The notes: generated from the sequence alone by a model not told the origin. Numbered from the stretch's first letter, positions 27,201 to 36,830 are shown. The stretch: DNA of 64,000 bases from Ga0077555 sp963746315 (GCA_963746315.1 CAVVAR010000012.1:558001-622000); one strand, 5' to 3'. A program made the numbers and translations.

Positions 27201-27917
27201 TTATACACCGAGATGCCGCTGCATCAGCTCCGCATTGCCGGTCAGCTGTTCCGGCCTGCCCTCGAAGGCCACCTCACCTTTCACCAGCACCACGACCCGA
27301 TCGGCCACCGCCGCCACCTCCGAGACCGTCTTGTCGACGACGAGCGTGGCGATGCCGGTCTCGCGCACCAGGCGAACCGTCCGCCAGATCTCGTCCCGGA
27401 TCATCGGGGCCAATCCCTCGGTCGCCTCGTCCAGAATGAGAACGCGCGGGTTGCTCACCAGCGCGCGTGCGATCGCCAGCATCTGCTGCTCCCCGCCGGA
27501 TAGCTGATTGCCCCGGTTGTCGAGCCGCTGGCCGAGGCGCGGAAAGAGCTCGAGCGCGCGAGCCGTCGTCCAGGCCGAAACGCCGGTCGAGACTGGTCGC
27601 TCGGCGATGGCGAGATTCTCCGCCACGGAGAGCGTGGCCAGAATGCCGCGTCCTTCCGGCACGTACGCAATGCCGCGACGTGCAATGCGGAACGTCGCAG
27701 ATCTGGTGACATCCTCGCCATCGATGGAGACGGAGCCGGCGTGTGCGCGCACAAGACCCATGATTGTGCGGATCAGCGTCGACTTGCCCATGCCGTTGCG
27801 GCCCATCAGGCCGACGGTCTCGCCGGGCGACAGCTTCAACGACACCCCGCGCAGGATATGGCTCGAGCCGAAATAGGTGTGCAGCCCACGGGCCTCGACG
27901 ATCGGGCGCAAGGTCAC
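27201..27917 (-). CDS. livF: Branched-chain amino acid-type ABC transporter ATP-binding protein LivF
   Basis: 238 residues. Walker A GRNGMGKST, signature LSGGEQQML, Walker B VLILDEATEGLAP, followed by the LivF-type ending. Starts with GTG and overlaps livG by GTGA at 27914-27917. Together with LivG it energises the LivHM permease. Liv-type transporters near acyl-CoA genes usually carry aromatic or aliphatic carboxylates rather than amino acids. Confidence 0.93.
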   Translation of the reverse strand: MTLRPIVEARGLHTYFGSSHILRGVSLKLSPGETVGLMGRNGMGKSTLIRTIMGLVRAHAGSVSIDGEDVTRSATFRIARRGIAYVPEGRGILATLSVAENLAIAERPVSTGVSAWTTARALELFPRLGQRLDNRGNQLSGGEQQMLAIARALVSNPRVLILDEATEGLAPMIRDEIWRTVRLVRETGIATLVVDKTVSEVAAVADRVVVLVKGEVAFEGRPEQLTGNAELMQRHLGV

Positions 27918-28678
27918 GCGTGCCCCCCGAGGTATGCCGATTGCACGGCCGGATTGACACGCACGTCCTCGGGACGGCCGGTCGCGAGCACGGCACCCTC
28001 CACGAGAACGGTCAATCGGTCAGCGACGGCGAATACGAAGTCCATGTCGTGCTCGATCAACAGCACGGCATGCTCGACCGCGAGCGACTTCAGGAGCTGC
28101 GTGATGCGCTCGCCCTCTTCGGGACCCATGCCGGCCAGCGGCTCGTCGAGCAGCAGGACCTTCGGCGTGCCGGCCAGTGCCATGGCGATCTCGAGCTGCC
28201 GCTGTTGGCCATGCGCCAGCGTGCCCGCGATGCGGCCGTGACCGTAGGGCAGGCCGGCGCGCTCGAGGGCCGCCTTTGCGCGCGCGATCAGTCTGGTCTC
28301 GCTTTCCGGTCGCATGAGCAATCGGCCCGGCGCAAGAGCGACGGCCTGCACTGCCAGTCGCACGTTCTCGAGCACCGTCAGCGGGGCGAGGATATTGGTC
28401 CGCTGGAACGAGCGCGCGAGCCCACGGTGAGTTCGCGCGTGCTGCGGCAGGCCGGTCACATCCTGCCCGTCCAGCATGATACGTCCCGCGGTCGGCGCCA
28501 GGGCGCCCGACAGGAGATTGACGAGCGTTGATTTCCCGGCCCCGTTCGGTCCGATCACGGCATGAAGCTCCCCGCGGTCGAGCGATAGCGAGACATCGCG
28601 CACCGCCGTCAGGCCACCGAAGGACTTGGAGAGTGACTCCGTTTCGAGAAGGGGGTGGTTCGGGGTCGCACTAGTCAT
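27914..28678 (-). CDS. livG: Branched-chain amino acid-type ABC transporter ATP-binding protein LivG
   Basis: 254 residues. Walker A GPNGAGKST, LivG-specific QDVTGLPQHARTHRGLARSF, signature LAHGQQRQLEIAMAL, Walker B VLLLDEPLAGMGPEE. Note the signature begins AHGQQ rather than SGGQ, as is normal for LivG. It overlaps livM by 8 bp and livF by 4 bp, indicating one tightly coupled operon. Confidence 0.93.
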   Translation of the reverse strand: MTSATPNHPLLETESLSKSFGGLTAVRDVSLSLDRGELHAVIGPNGAGKSTLVNLLSGALAPTAGRIMLDGQDVTGLPQHARTHRGLARSFQRTNILAPLTVLENVRLAVQAVALAPGRLLMRPESETRLIARAKAALERAGLPYGHGRIAGTLAHGQQRQLEIAMALAGTPKVLLLDEPLAGMGPEEGERITQLLKSLAVEHAVLLIEHDMDFVFAVADRLTVLVEGAVLATGRPEDVRVNPAVQSAYLGGHA

Positions 28679-29717
28679 GGAGGTTCGCCTCTCGCTGCGA
28701 AGCCGCCGCGTCGTGTTCAGGAGCGCTGCTCTCTCTTGCTTTGGGCAACTTGCTCAAACGCAGCCCTGTGATTCCGTTCCGCATCAGCAGCACCGCGGCC
28801 AGAATCACCGCGCCCTCCACGAGCAGCTTTCGCTCCGTGATCTGTTGCGCGATCTCGTTGAGAAAGATGAACGCGAATGCCCCGACGATCGGACCGGCGA
28901 GCGTGCCGATGCCGCCGATCAGGATGTGCAGCAACGCCTCCGCCGACCGGTGCCAACCGACCAGCTCGGGGTTCACGAAGCCCGACTGCATGGCCCACAT
29001 GTGGCCCGCGGCGCCCGCCAGCGCCCCTGCGATGGTGAATGCCGCAAGTTTGTAGGCGTATGTGTTGAACCCGAGCGCCAGCATGCGGCTTTCGTTGACG
29101 CGGATGCCCTCGAGCACCCGGCCGAGCATCGAGCGGAGCAGCCATGTCAGCAAACCGAACATGGCGATGAGCTGTACGAGCGCCACGTAGTAGGCAGGCC
29201 AGGCGCGCTTCGAGCGGGGGAGGCTGGTGGGCTCGAAGGTGAACCCGAAAGCCGAGATCAGCGGCTTGGCCAGATAGGCCCCGTCCGTGCCACCTCCGAG
29301 CTTGGTGTCGTGAAACACGAAGTAGACGAGTTGCCCGAAGGCGAGCGTCACCATCAGGAAGAAGAACCCCTTGGTCCTGAGCGAGATGGCGCCGATCAGG
29401 AAGGCAGCGAGCCCCGCCACTCCCGTGGCGAGCGGGAGCGTCAGCCAGATCGGCTGGGCAGCACCTTCTGGCGACAGGAGATAGACGACATAGGCGGCAA
29501 GCCCGTAGAATGCGCCATGCCCGAGGCTGACGAGCCCCGTCGCACCGACGAGGAGCTGTAGGCTCATCGCGAGCATCGCCGCGATCATCGCGGTGGTCAC
29601 GAGGCCGACATAGAACGGCGTCGCGACGAAAGGCAGCGCGGCCAGCAGGGCGAACCCGAGCCAGATCAGGCTCCATCCGAGCCACGACTGCGGAAGCATG
29701 CGCGCTGGGCCGATCAT
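28671..29717 (-). CDS. livM: Branched-chain amino acid-type ABC transporter permease LivM
   Basis: About 348 residues, with roughly ten predicted helices. Family blocks: LLVGATGLVSLGHGAFYGLAAY and the EAA-like cytoplasmic loop RVNESRMLALGFNTYAYKLA, then HILIGGIGTLAGPIVGAF. The open frame extends far upstream into livH, but ATG 29717 (MIGPARMLP) overlaps the livH stop codon and fits the family. Confidence 0.93.
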   Translation of the reverse strand: MIGPARMLPQSWLGWSLIWLGFALLAALPFVATPFYVGLVTTAMIAAMLAMSLQLLVGATGLVSLGHGAFYGLAAYVVYLLSPEGAAQPIWLTLPLATGVAGLAAFLIGAISLRTKGFFFLMVTLAFGQLVYFVFHDTKLGGGTDGAYLAKPLISAFGFTFEPTSLPRSKRAWPAYYVALVQLIAMFGLLTWLLRSMLGRVLEGIRVNESRMLALGFNTYAYKLAAFTIAGALAGAAGHMWAMQSGFVNPELVGWHRSAEALLHILIGGIGTLAGPIVGAFAFIFLNEIAQQITERKLLVEGAVILAAVLLMRNGITGLRLSKLPKARESSAPEHDAAASQREANLHD

Positions 29718-30607
29718 GCGCGCTGCCCGAAGAGCCCAGTCGGACGCCACAACAGCACGACGATCATCAACAGATAGACGCTCGATCCCGACAGCGCCGC
29801 AATCACCGTGCCCGCCGTGCCCGTGCCCTGGAACGCCGGCCCGTAGGCCTTGCCGAGCGTGTCGACGATGCCGATCAGCAGCGCGGACCAGAAGGCGCCG
29901 GAGATCGAGCCGAGGCCGCCGATCACGACCACCACGAACGAGATGATGAGCAGGCTGTCGCCCATGCCGGGATAGACGGATGTCAGTGGAGCGGCGAGGA
30001 CCCCGGCGACGACGGCGAGCGCTGTGCCTGCGGCGAACACGACGAGATGAATGCGTCGTGCGTCGAGGCCCAGGATGTCGACGACCTCGGGGCTCTCGGC
30101 GGCCGCGCGGATGGTCGCTCCCATCCGCGTTCGCTCGATCCACAGATACATCACAAGCGCCAGCAGCAGGCAGATCCCGATCACGGCCAGTCGATAGGCC
30201 GAGTAGGAGAACCCCGCCGTGACGGGGACTGAGAAATCCAGGATCGCTGGCACCGGCACGGAATGGAAGTCGTTGCCCGCGACCAGCCAGCGAAGCTCTT
30301 CGGCGAGCAGGATCAACGCGAACGTCAGCATCACCTGATCGAGATGCTCGCGCTTGGCGAAGTGGCGGAACAGCAACCACTCGAGAGCGGCTCCTAGTGC
30401 CGCGCCGCCGACGAGCCCGACCGGCAATGCAAGCCAAAGCGAGCCAGTCGCTTTCGCGACCAGGAACGCCACATAGGCGCCGATCATGAATAGCGATCCG
30501 TGCGCCAGATTTATGATGCCCATGACGCCGAACACGAGCGTCAGCCCGCTTGCCACGAGGAAGAGCAGGAGGCCGTATTGCAGGCCGTTGAGAAGCTGGG
30601 CGAGCAT
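29714..30607 (-). CDS. livH: Branched-chain amino acid-type ABC transporter permease LivH
   Basis: About 297 residues. MLAQLLNGLQYGLLLFLVAS opens the first helix, then FGVMGIINLAHGSLFMIGAY, the classic LivH motif. The cytoplasmic loop RAAAESPEVVDILGLDARRI contacts the ATPase. The start at 30607 is preferred over the in-frame upstream start because homology begins at MLAQ. Ends overlapping the livM start. Confidence 0.93.
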   Translation of the reverse strand: MLAQLLNGLQYGLLLFLVASGLTLVFGVMGIINLAHGSLFMIGAYVAFLVAKATGSLWLALPVGLVGGAALGAALEWLLFRHFAKREHLDQVMLTFALILLAEELRWLVAGNDFHSVPVPAILDFSVPVTAGFSYSAYRLAVIGICLLLALVMYLWIERTRMGATIRAAAESPEVVDILGLDARRIHLVVFAAGTALAVVAGVLAAPLTSVYPGMGDSLLIISFVVVVIGGLGSISGAFWSALLIGIVDTLGKAYGPAFQGTGTAGTVIAALSGSSVYLLMIVVLLWRPTGLFGQRA

Positions 30608-30720
30608 GACGATCGATTTGTCATCCCGCGGATTGTGCACGGGAGCTATGGTTCAGCGTATGCGGCACTACGAGGTGAGCTCGGAGCGGAGGCCCCTTCG
30701 ATTGCCTGACCAGCGGCCCG

Positions 30721-30751
30721 ATGGGTTCCGGGGACGAGCCCCAGAACCCAT
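30721..30751. repeat. Palindrome between livK and livH
   Basis: ATGGGTTCCGGGGACGAGCC and its continuation CCAGAACCCAT form an 8-bp outer stem and a CGGGG / CCCCA inner stem around ACGAG. Similar in style to the elements at 21514 and 23846. In receptor-first Liv operons such a hairpin often protects the highly expressed livK message; that role is inferred. Confidence 0.6.
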
Positions 30752-30775
30752 TGAGGGTTTGCCCGCTGCCTCACC

Positions 30776-31959
30776 TCACAGCTTGCAGCCGGTGCCGGGA
30801 TCAGCGAGAGCCTCGGCAGCGATGCCGATGACCTTGTTCTGGCCTTTCTCGGCGCGGCGCAGGTAGATGTTGTGCACCACCTCCTGCGACGGCGAGATGC
30901 TGATCGGGCCGCGCGGGCTGTCGATCTTTGCAGAGCGCATGGCCTTGTAGAGACTGGCCTCGTCGTCCAGGTTGCCCTTCACCGCCTCGAGCCCGATGGC
31001 GAGCAACTGCGCCGCATCGTAGCCCTGCACGGCGTAGACATCGGCGTCGCGCTGGGACTTGTCCTTGAAGGCTTTGCGAAACGCCGCATTCTTGGCGTTG
31101 TCGAGGCCGTCGCCATAGTGCAGCGCCGTCTCGATCCCCTCGGCGGCGTCGCCTTGGGCCGCCAGAGCTCCCTCGGTGAGGAAGCCCGAGCCGCAGAGCG
31201 GCACCTTCAGTCCGGCCGCCTTGTACTCCTTGACGAACTGCACAGCGCCACCGCCGGCAAAGAACGAGCCGACCACCTCCACGTCGAGTCCGGGAATCTG
31301 GGCCAGCAGAGGCTGGAAATTCGTCTCGGGGAACTTGAGGGTCAGCGTCTGCACGACCTTGCCGCCATGCTTCTCCAGCCCCTCGCGAAAGCCGTCTCCG
31401 GCCTCTTTCCCGGCGGCATAGTCCCAGGTGACCCAGGCTGCCTTCTTGACCCCCCGCTTGCCGAGGGCGAGGCCCATGCCGTGCGCCGGCTGCCAGTTCG
31501 AGAAGGAAGTCCGGAAAACATTCTTCGCGCAAAGTTGCCGCGTCACGGCGTTGGCGCCGGCGTTGGGCACGATAGTCAGCGTTCCAGTTTCCCGCACAAC
31601 CTTGTGAATGCCCATCTGCACGCCCGAATGAACGGTGCCGATCAGGACATCGACGGCATCCCGCTTGACCAGCCGCTCGGCGTTCTGCGGTCCGTTCTCG
31701 GGCTTCGACTCGTCGTCCAGCTTTACGATCTCGATTGCGCGACCGCCGAGATTTCCCCCTTCTCAGCGATCAGCATCTCGACGGCGAACGTGATGTTCTC
31801 GCCGAGCTTCGCGAAGGTCCCGGAGTAGGGCAGCATCAGGCCGACCTTGATCGGCTTCGCCTGGGCGATGGCAAAGGTGGTCGGCAACGTAATGGCGGCG
31901 CCGGCCGCGAGACCGCCTTTGACGAGGCTGCGGCGTGACATGGGCCGATCGATGGACAT
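30776..31959 (-). CDS. livK: Liv-type ABC transporter substrate-binding protein, one frameshift
   Basis: Periplasmic receptor, about 394 residues when joined. Starts at 31959 after a strong AGGGAGGGAG site. Twin-arginine-type signal: SRRSLVK followed by a hydrophobic stretch ending AIAQA. The mature start KPIKVGLMLPYSGTFAKLGEN is typical of the type I fold. In a run of five G (31755-31759 on the plus strand) the frame is lost; adding one G restores EKGGNLGGRAIEIVKLDDES and continues to GVQMGIHKV and the C-terminus at 30776. This homopolymer deletion is most simply a sequence error. First gene of the Liv/acyl-CoA array. Confidence 0.88.
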
Positions 31960-32179
31960 GGCTCCCTCCCTTGGGTGCGGTAAGACATTTCTTTTCGGGC
32001 TTCGACGGCGTGAGCAACCAGGCGGCGAGACCGCCCACCCCCAACGGGAGCGAGCCTCGCGCAACCTGAGGGTATCTCGTGCGCTCGTCCCTGTGGAGAG
32101 GGCAATTGTCGGGGCCGTGGCCGACACCGGCGTTGATGGTCGAGCGGGAATGAAGATTTGACGGATCGGTGACGTTTCC

Positions 32180-33802
32180 TTGCCGGGTGAGCCGGTAGAG
32201 GTCTATCGTCCTCTGTCGTGTGCTGAGCGGGGGGCATCGGTTGCTCGCGCGCGCACACTCCCTCAACCGCGAGTCTCAGGCTTGGCCGCCGAACTGGATC
32301 AGCCGGTACTGCTTCTGCCCGTTTCCCGGCGCGTTTTCGTGCTGTTGACGGTCGTGGTTGCGTCTGCATCGTTCAACGCAGCGACGTTCTCTGTCGCGGC
32401 GGTGCTGCCCCAGGTGCAGGGTGCGCTGTCGGCGACCCAGGACGAGGTGTCCTGGGCGGTGACGTTCTACATCCTCGCGACCGCCGTATGCATGCCCATG
32501 ACGGGCTGGCTGGTGGGCCGCTTCGGGCGCGGCAACGTCCAGTTCTGGGCGCTCGCCGGCTTCACGTTCTCCACGATGATGTGCGGTCTCGCACAATCGC
32601 TCGACGGCTTGGTCTTCTGGCGCCTCGTTCAAGGGGCGACGGGCGCCCCTCTGTTGCCGCTCGGGCAGTCGGTCATCATGGACGTCTTCCCGAGGCGCCA
32701 GCACGGCACAGTCATTGCGATCTTCGGCACCGCGAATACCATCGGCCCGATCATCGGCCCGACATTTGCCGGCTATCTGGCCGAGTACCTCGGGTGGCGG
32801 TGGGGATTTTTCATGATCGTTCCCGTCGCATTCGCGGCGACGGTCGCCGCCCGCTTCGCCTTGCCCGAGGAAAAACGCCAGCGCAGCCTGTCGCTCGACT
32901 GGATCGGCTTCCTTTCCCTTTCGATCGCAATCGCCGCGACTCAATTCGTGCTGAGTCGCGGGCAGCGGCTCGATTGGTTCGATTCGACCGAGATCATCAT
33001 TGAGGTCGCGGTTGCTGCGCTCGCCTTCTATGTCTTCCTCGTGCATAGCGCGACGGCCCCCAACCCCTACCTGAGCCCGCGCCTCCTGACCGACCGCAAC
33101 TACGTTATCGGACTGTTTCTTATTGCCATCTTCGGCATGCTCAATTTCACGCCGATGGTGCTCCTTCCGCCGCTGATGCAGAACCAGCTCGGCTTCCCGG
33201 ACGGCCTCATCGGTTTCGTCGTGAGCTGGCGCGGCGCTGGCGTCATGACGGGCTCCGCGCTGTCGATCTATGCCCAGCGGCTCGACCCCCGGGTCGGCAT
33301 GGTCACCGGCTTCTCGCTGCAGATCATCTCGGGGATCTGGCTAACGCAGCTCAACCTCAATGCGCCGCTTTTCGACATGTGCGTCAATGGGTGGCTTCAG
33401 GGCACGGCCGTCGGCCTCATCTGGACGCCCATCGTCACAACGGCGTTCCGCACCCTCGATCAGACGCTGCGCGCCGAGGGCATCGCCGTCATGCACCTGA
33501 TGCGCTCGATCGGCTCCTCCTTCTTCATCTCGGTGTCTGTGACGCAAGTGCTCCGAGCCACCAGCGCCAACTATGGGCGCATGGCCGAGACCGTGAGCCC
33601 TTACAACAAGACGCTTGCGCTGCCGGAAAGCATGGGCGGCTGGAACACGGAGAGCGTGGAAGGCATGGCGCGGATCGCAAAGGAGATCACCCGGCAGGCG
33701 GCCATGCTCGGCTACATGAACGCGTTCGTCATGTACACGGTGGCCTCGATGGTCGCGATCCCTCTTGTGCTCATGCTGGGTGGGCGAAGAAAGCAGGCCT
33801 GA
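32180..33802 (+). CDS. DHA2-family major facilitator transporter (EmrB/QacA type)
   Basis: About 540 residues, probably 14 membrane helices, drug/proton antiporter. Motifs include AAVLPQVQGALSATQDEVSW and GPIIGPTFAGYLAEYLGWRW (motif C region). TTG 32180 is the longest start, but homology begins near VSRRVFVLLTV; TTG 32282 or a later codon is possible. No fused HlyD/EmrA partner is next to it. Divergent from livK across about 220 bp, so the two could share a regulatory region. Confidence 0.88.
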   Translation: MPGEPVEVYRPLSCAERGASVARARTLPQPRVSGLAAELDQPVLLLPVSRRVFVLLTVVVASASFNAATFSVAAVLPQVQGALSATQDEVSWAVTFYILATAVCMPMTGWLVGRFGRGNVQFWALAGFTFSTMMCGLAQSLDGLVFWRLVQGATGAPLLPLGQSVIMDVFPRRQHGTVIAIFGTANTIGPIIGPTFAGYLAEYLGWRWGFFMIVPVAFAATVAARFALPEEKRQRSLSLDWIGFLSLSIAIAATQFVLSRGQRLDWFDSTEIIIEVAVAALAFYVFLVHSATAPNPYLSPRLLTDRNYVIGLFLIAIFGMLNFTPMVLLPPLMQNQLGFPDGLIGFVVSWRGAGVMTGSALSIYAQRLDPRVGMVTGFSLQIISGIWLTQLNLNAPLFDMCVNGWLQGTAVGLIWTPIVTTAFRTLDQTLRAEGIAVMHLMRSIGSSFFISVSVTQVLRATSANYGRMAETVSPYNKTLALPESMGGWNTESVEGMARIAKEITRQAAMLGYMNAFVMYTVASMVAIPLVLMLGGRRKQA

Positions 33803-33896
33803 GATGAGGCCGGAGTGGCCCCGTCCGCGTTACCCGCGGCGAGGCCTGATCCGAAGCGGAAAATATCCGCTCCAAGCCGATGGAGGACAACGAGCC

Positions 33897-34172
33897 ATGT
33901 CAGAATTGATCGACAATTCCTTCGCTCACCGCTTCGAGATGCCGGTGGACGGACACATTGCCTTCGTCACCTATCGCCGTGGCGACGGCGTCATTACGCT
34001 CAATCACGCCGAGGTTCCTCGCGAGCTCGAAGGCCGCGGCGTCGGCTCGAAGCTGGTCCGCGCCACCCTCGATCAGGTGCGCAGCGAAGGCCTGAAAGTG
34101 ATCCCCCGCTGCTCTTTCGTCGCCGCGTTCATCACGCGAAACGCCGAGTACCAGGACCTGCTGGCCCGATAG
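33897..34172 (+). CDS. Small GNAT-like N-acetyltransferase (YjdJ type)
   Basis: About 91 residues. The conserved ITLNHAEVPRELEGRGVGSKLV is the shortened acetyl-CoA-binding motif, followed by RCSFVAAFITRNAEYQDLL. This is the minimal GNAT domain of the YjdJ/COG2388 family; substrate unknown. ATG 33897 follows TGGAGG. Lies 94 bp downstream of the transporter and converges with the flavin monooxygenase gene. Confidence 0.88.
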   Translation: MSELIDNSFAHRFEMPVDGHIAFVTYRRGDGVITLNHAEVPRELEGRGVGSKLVRATLDQVRSEGLKVIPRCSFVAAFITRNAEYQDLLAR

Positions 34173-34220
34173 CCGGCGTTCTGTGCCCGGAAGTACTGCC
34201 AGGGCAGCGAAGCAGTTGGA

Positions 34221-35414
34221 TCAGCGCGCGCTGCCCATCTTCTTGCCCGTGGCCTGCTCGTACTTCTCGATCTCGCCGAGCACGGCCGCTTTGGATTCCG
34301 CGCCCGCCGTCTCGTGCTTGGCGGTGGCGTCGTCGTAGCTCCACTGGCGAAGCGAGTTCGAGGCGCGCTGGAAGTGCGGGTGCACGTAGCGCGCCATCAA
34401 CTCGTAGCTGCGCTTCGTCGCCTCCCAGTCGGCCCAGTTGTGCGCCAGTAGCAGCACCGCGCCGAAGCCGCCGTTGGAGCCCTTCCACAGCCGCTCGAAA
34501 TGGCGGACGCAGTCGTCGGGAGTGCCGATGCAGGCGAGGCCCGAGGTGGTCAGGTACTCGACGGGGTCCTCGATGCCGGGCGGAATGATCGGGAAGGTGG
34601 CCACGTCGGTGAAATACTTGGCGAAGTTCTTGAGGCCATAGGCCATGTCGGCGCGGGCCTTCTCGCGCGTCTCGGCGACGTGGGCGAAGGTGGTGATGCG
34701 CCACTTCGACCGGTCGGGCGTCTTTCCGGCAGCGCGGGCGGCCTCCTCGTGGCGGCCCCAGTTCTCGGCGTGGGCCGCGAGCGCATCGTCCGAGGTGCCG
34801 CCGATGGCGATCATGCCGATGCCATGCTTGCCCGAAGCCTGAGCGCCCACCGGCGAGCGCGAGGAGGCGACCGCCATCTCGATCATCGGGTTCGAGTAGG
34901 GAACGAGCTGCAGCTTGGCCTCGTTGAGCGTGAACCAGTCGGTCTTGCGGGTGACCATCCGGCCCTGCATCAACTCCATCAGGCACTCCAGGCTCTCGCC
35001 CATGCGCCGGCGCTGGTCGGCCGCCTTCAGGCCGATCTTCTCGGCGTCATAGATCAGCGAGCCGGGGCCGACGCCGAACATCGCGCGCCCACGCGTCATG
35101 TGATCGAGCTGCATCATGCGCGAGGCGAGGGTGAAGGGGTTGTGGTAGGGCAGCGAGACGACGCCCGTGCCGAGCCGGATATGCCGCGTCTTGGTGGCGG
35201 CAGCGGCGATGAACATCTCGGGGCATGCGATGATCTCGTAGCCGCCCGAGTGGTGCTCGCCGATCCAGGCCTCGTGATAGTTCAGGCGGTCGAGATGCTC
35301 GACCAGCTCCATGTCACGCTCGATGGCGAGCGTCGGGTTCTCGTCCAGCGGATGGAACGGGGCGAGGAAGATGCCCGTCCTCAGGTAGCGGTCGGGGAGC
35401 GGCTGAGCCTGCAT
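34221..35414 (-). CDS. LLM-class flavin-dependent monooxygenase (limonene monooxygenase LimB-like)
   Basis: 397 residues, bacterial-luciferase-like TIM barrel using reduced FMN. Motifs FLAPFHPLDENPTLAIERD, DEAWIGEHHS-like YHEAWIGEHHSGGYE, LGTGVVSLPYHNPF and RAMFGVGPG match the LimB subgroup. The subgroup oxygenates terpenes or other small hydrophobics; the true substrate here is unknown. A gene for the flavin reductase partner is not adjacent. Divergent from the L,D-transpeptidase gene across a region containing an FNR-type box. Confidence 0.9.
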   Translation of the reverse strand: MQAQPLPDRYLRTGIFLAPFHPLDENPTLAIERDMELVEHLDRLNYHEAWIGEHHSGGYEIIACPEMFIAAAATKTRHIRLGTGVVSLPYHNPFTLASRMMQLDHMTRGRAMFGVGPGSLIYDAEKIGLKAADQRRRMGESLECLMELMQGRMVTRKTDWFTLNEAKLQLVPYSNPMIEMAVASSRSPVGAQASGKHGIGMIAIGGTSDDALAAHAENWGRHEEAARAAGKTPDRSKWRITTFAHVAETREKARADMAYGLKNFAKYFTDVATFPIIPPGIEDPVEYLTTSGLACIGTPDDCVRHFERLWKGSNGGFGAVLLLAHNWADWEATKRSYELMARYVHPHFQRASNSLRQWSYDDATAKHETAGAESKAAVLGEIEKYEQATGKKMGSAR

Positions 35415-35744
35415 GTGTCGAATCCTCTGATTGGCCGGTGTCGGTGTCCGGTCGCGGGGGGCGCCCGCCCGAAGTTCGGCTCTGCCGGAGGGCGAGCCGC
35501 GTTACGTCCGGACAAACCCTAGCTTTGATCGCGCCGAAACGCCAAGCGCAGCTTATTCGGGGTGGCTCTTTTGCCGCCGCCCCCTTGATCCCGATCAAAC
35601 GCCTTGGCGCCGCAGTTGTCGCCAACTGGCAGCACACGGTCCTCGAAGCCGGGTGGGCGTTGCCACTTCGCACCCCCTGATGACCGCGAATCAGTCAGTT
35701 TGCGCAACGAGATCGCGCGCCGCAGGTCAGGCGAAGGGGACGCA
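35415..35744. other. Divergent promoter region
   Basis: 330 bp between the flavin monooxygenase and L,D-transpeptidase genes. It contains a perfect FNR/FixK-like palindrome at 35585-35598. The left half is GC-rich with no gene signal. I could not assign -35/-10 boxes. Confidence 0.5.
35585..35598. promoter_or_regulatory. FNR/FixK-type binding site
   Basis: TTGATCCCGATCAA matches the consensus TTGAT-N4-ATCAA exactly. It is 147 bp upstream of the L,D-transpeptidase start and 171 bp upstream of the flavin monooxygenase start, so either or both may respond to oxygen limitation. A 14-bp palindrome can occur by chance, but its location in a divergent promoter is supportive. Confidence 0.55.
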
Positions 35745-36830
35745 ATGGTATCGAGAAGCGGCTGGTCGCTTCTGGCTTCGAACGCAATCGTCGCCCTTAT
35801 TGGCGCGGCGGCGATGTTCGTGCTCGTCCGCGCGATCTCGGACGAGTCCCCCAGAGTGGAGCCGGTTCGCTCGCCGCCGCCTGAAATGGTCGTCGACAGG
35901 CTGGCATTCGCTCCACCGGGCATGCTGTCACCTCATCAGGAACAGCCGGCCCTTCGGCCGAGCTACCCTAATGACACCGGCGAGCCCCCCGCCGGCGAGG
36001 TCGACGCATCGAGCGAGGAGCCGGGTCCAGAGGAAACCGCCGCGTGGTCGACCGAGGCCCGGACCGCGCCCACACCGAGGCCCGCGCAGCCCTCCACGAG
36101 CATCCGGTTCCCTTGGCAGCGGAAGGCCTTGCCGGATCGCCCTCGGCATTACACCCTCAAGGCACGTCTTGCCGAGTTGTCCCCGGGAGCCACGCAGCGC
36201 CTCGAAAAGCGGTTCGAGGCTGTCAAGGCGCCCTGGCCGCCAGCGGAAATTGCGCTAATCGCCATCAAGGACGAGAAACTTCTCGAGCTTCATGCCAAGC
36301 CGAAATCCGGTCCCTGGACGCTAATCCATCGCTACCGTGTGCTCGCGGCGAGCGGCAAGGTCGGGCCGAAGCTCGTGCAGGGCGACAAGCAGGTGCCCGA
36401 GGGCCTCTATCGAATCTCGTTCCTCAATGCCAACAGCGCCTATCACGTCTCCCTCCGGGTCAATTACCCCAACGCCTTCGACCTCAAGATGGCCAAGAAG
36501 GAGGGCCGCAGGAATCTCGGCGGCGACATCATGATCCACGGCAAGAACCTCTCGGCCGGATGCCTCGCCATGGGCGACGAGGCGGTCGAGGAGATCTTCG
36601 TGCTCGCCGCGCGGACGGGGCTCCGGAAGGTGAAGCTGATCATCGCGCCGACCGATCTGCGCCACAAGAAGCCGCCGGTCGTCGCGGGCCAACCCGATTG
36701 GCTGCCCGGCCTCTACACCGAGATCGCCTCGGCCATGACGCCCTTCGACGCCCCGCAAAACATCGCCACCAGCTCCACCAGCAGCACGCCCGTCAGCTTC
36801 ACCGGGATCATGTCGCTGTTTGCGAAGTAG
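35745..36830 (+). CDS. Murein L,D-transpeptidase (YkuD/YafK-like)
   Basis: About 361 residues. N-terminal signal anchor (SLLASNAIVALIGAAAMFVL), Pro/Glu-rich linker to about residue 120, then a YkuD catalytic domain. The active-site motif is IMIHGKNLSAGCLAMGD, with the catalytic Cys in SAGC and the His in MIHG. Such enzymes form 3-3 peptide crosslinks or attach lipoproteins to murein in the periplasm. ATG 35745 is chosen because it directly precedes the membrane anchor. Confidence 0.9.
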   Translation: MVSRSGWSLLASNAIVALIGAAAMFVLVRAISDESPRVEPVRSPPPEMVVDRLAFAPPGMLSPHQEQPALRPSYPNDTGEPPAGEVDASSEEPGPEETAAWSTEARTAPTPRPAQPSTSIRFPWQRKALPDRPRHYTLKARLAELSPGATQRLEKRFEAVKAPWPPAEIALIAIKDEKLLELHAKPKSGPWTLIHRYRVLAASGKVGPKLVQGDKQVPEGLYRISFLNANSAYHVSLRVNYPNAFDLKMAKKEGRRNLGGDIMIHGKNLSAGCLAMGDEAVEEIFVLAARTGLRKVKLIIAPTDLRHKKPPVVAGQPDWLPGLYTEIASAMTPFDAPQNIATSSTSSTPVSFTGIMSLFAK

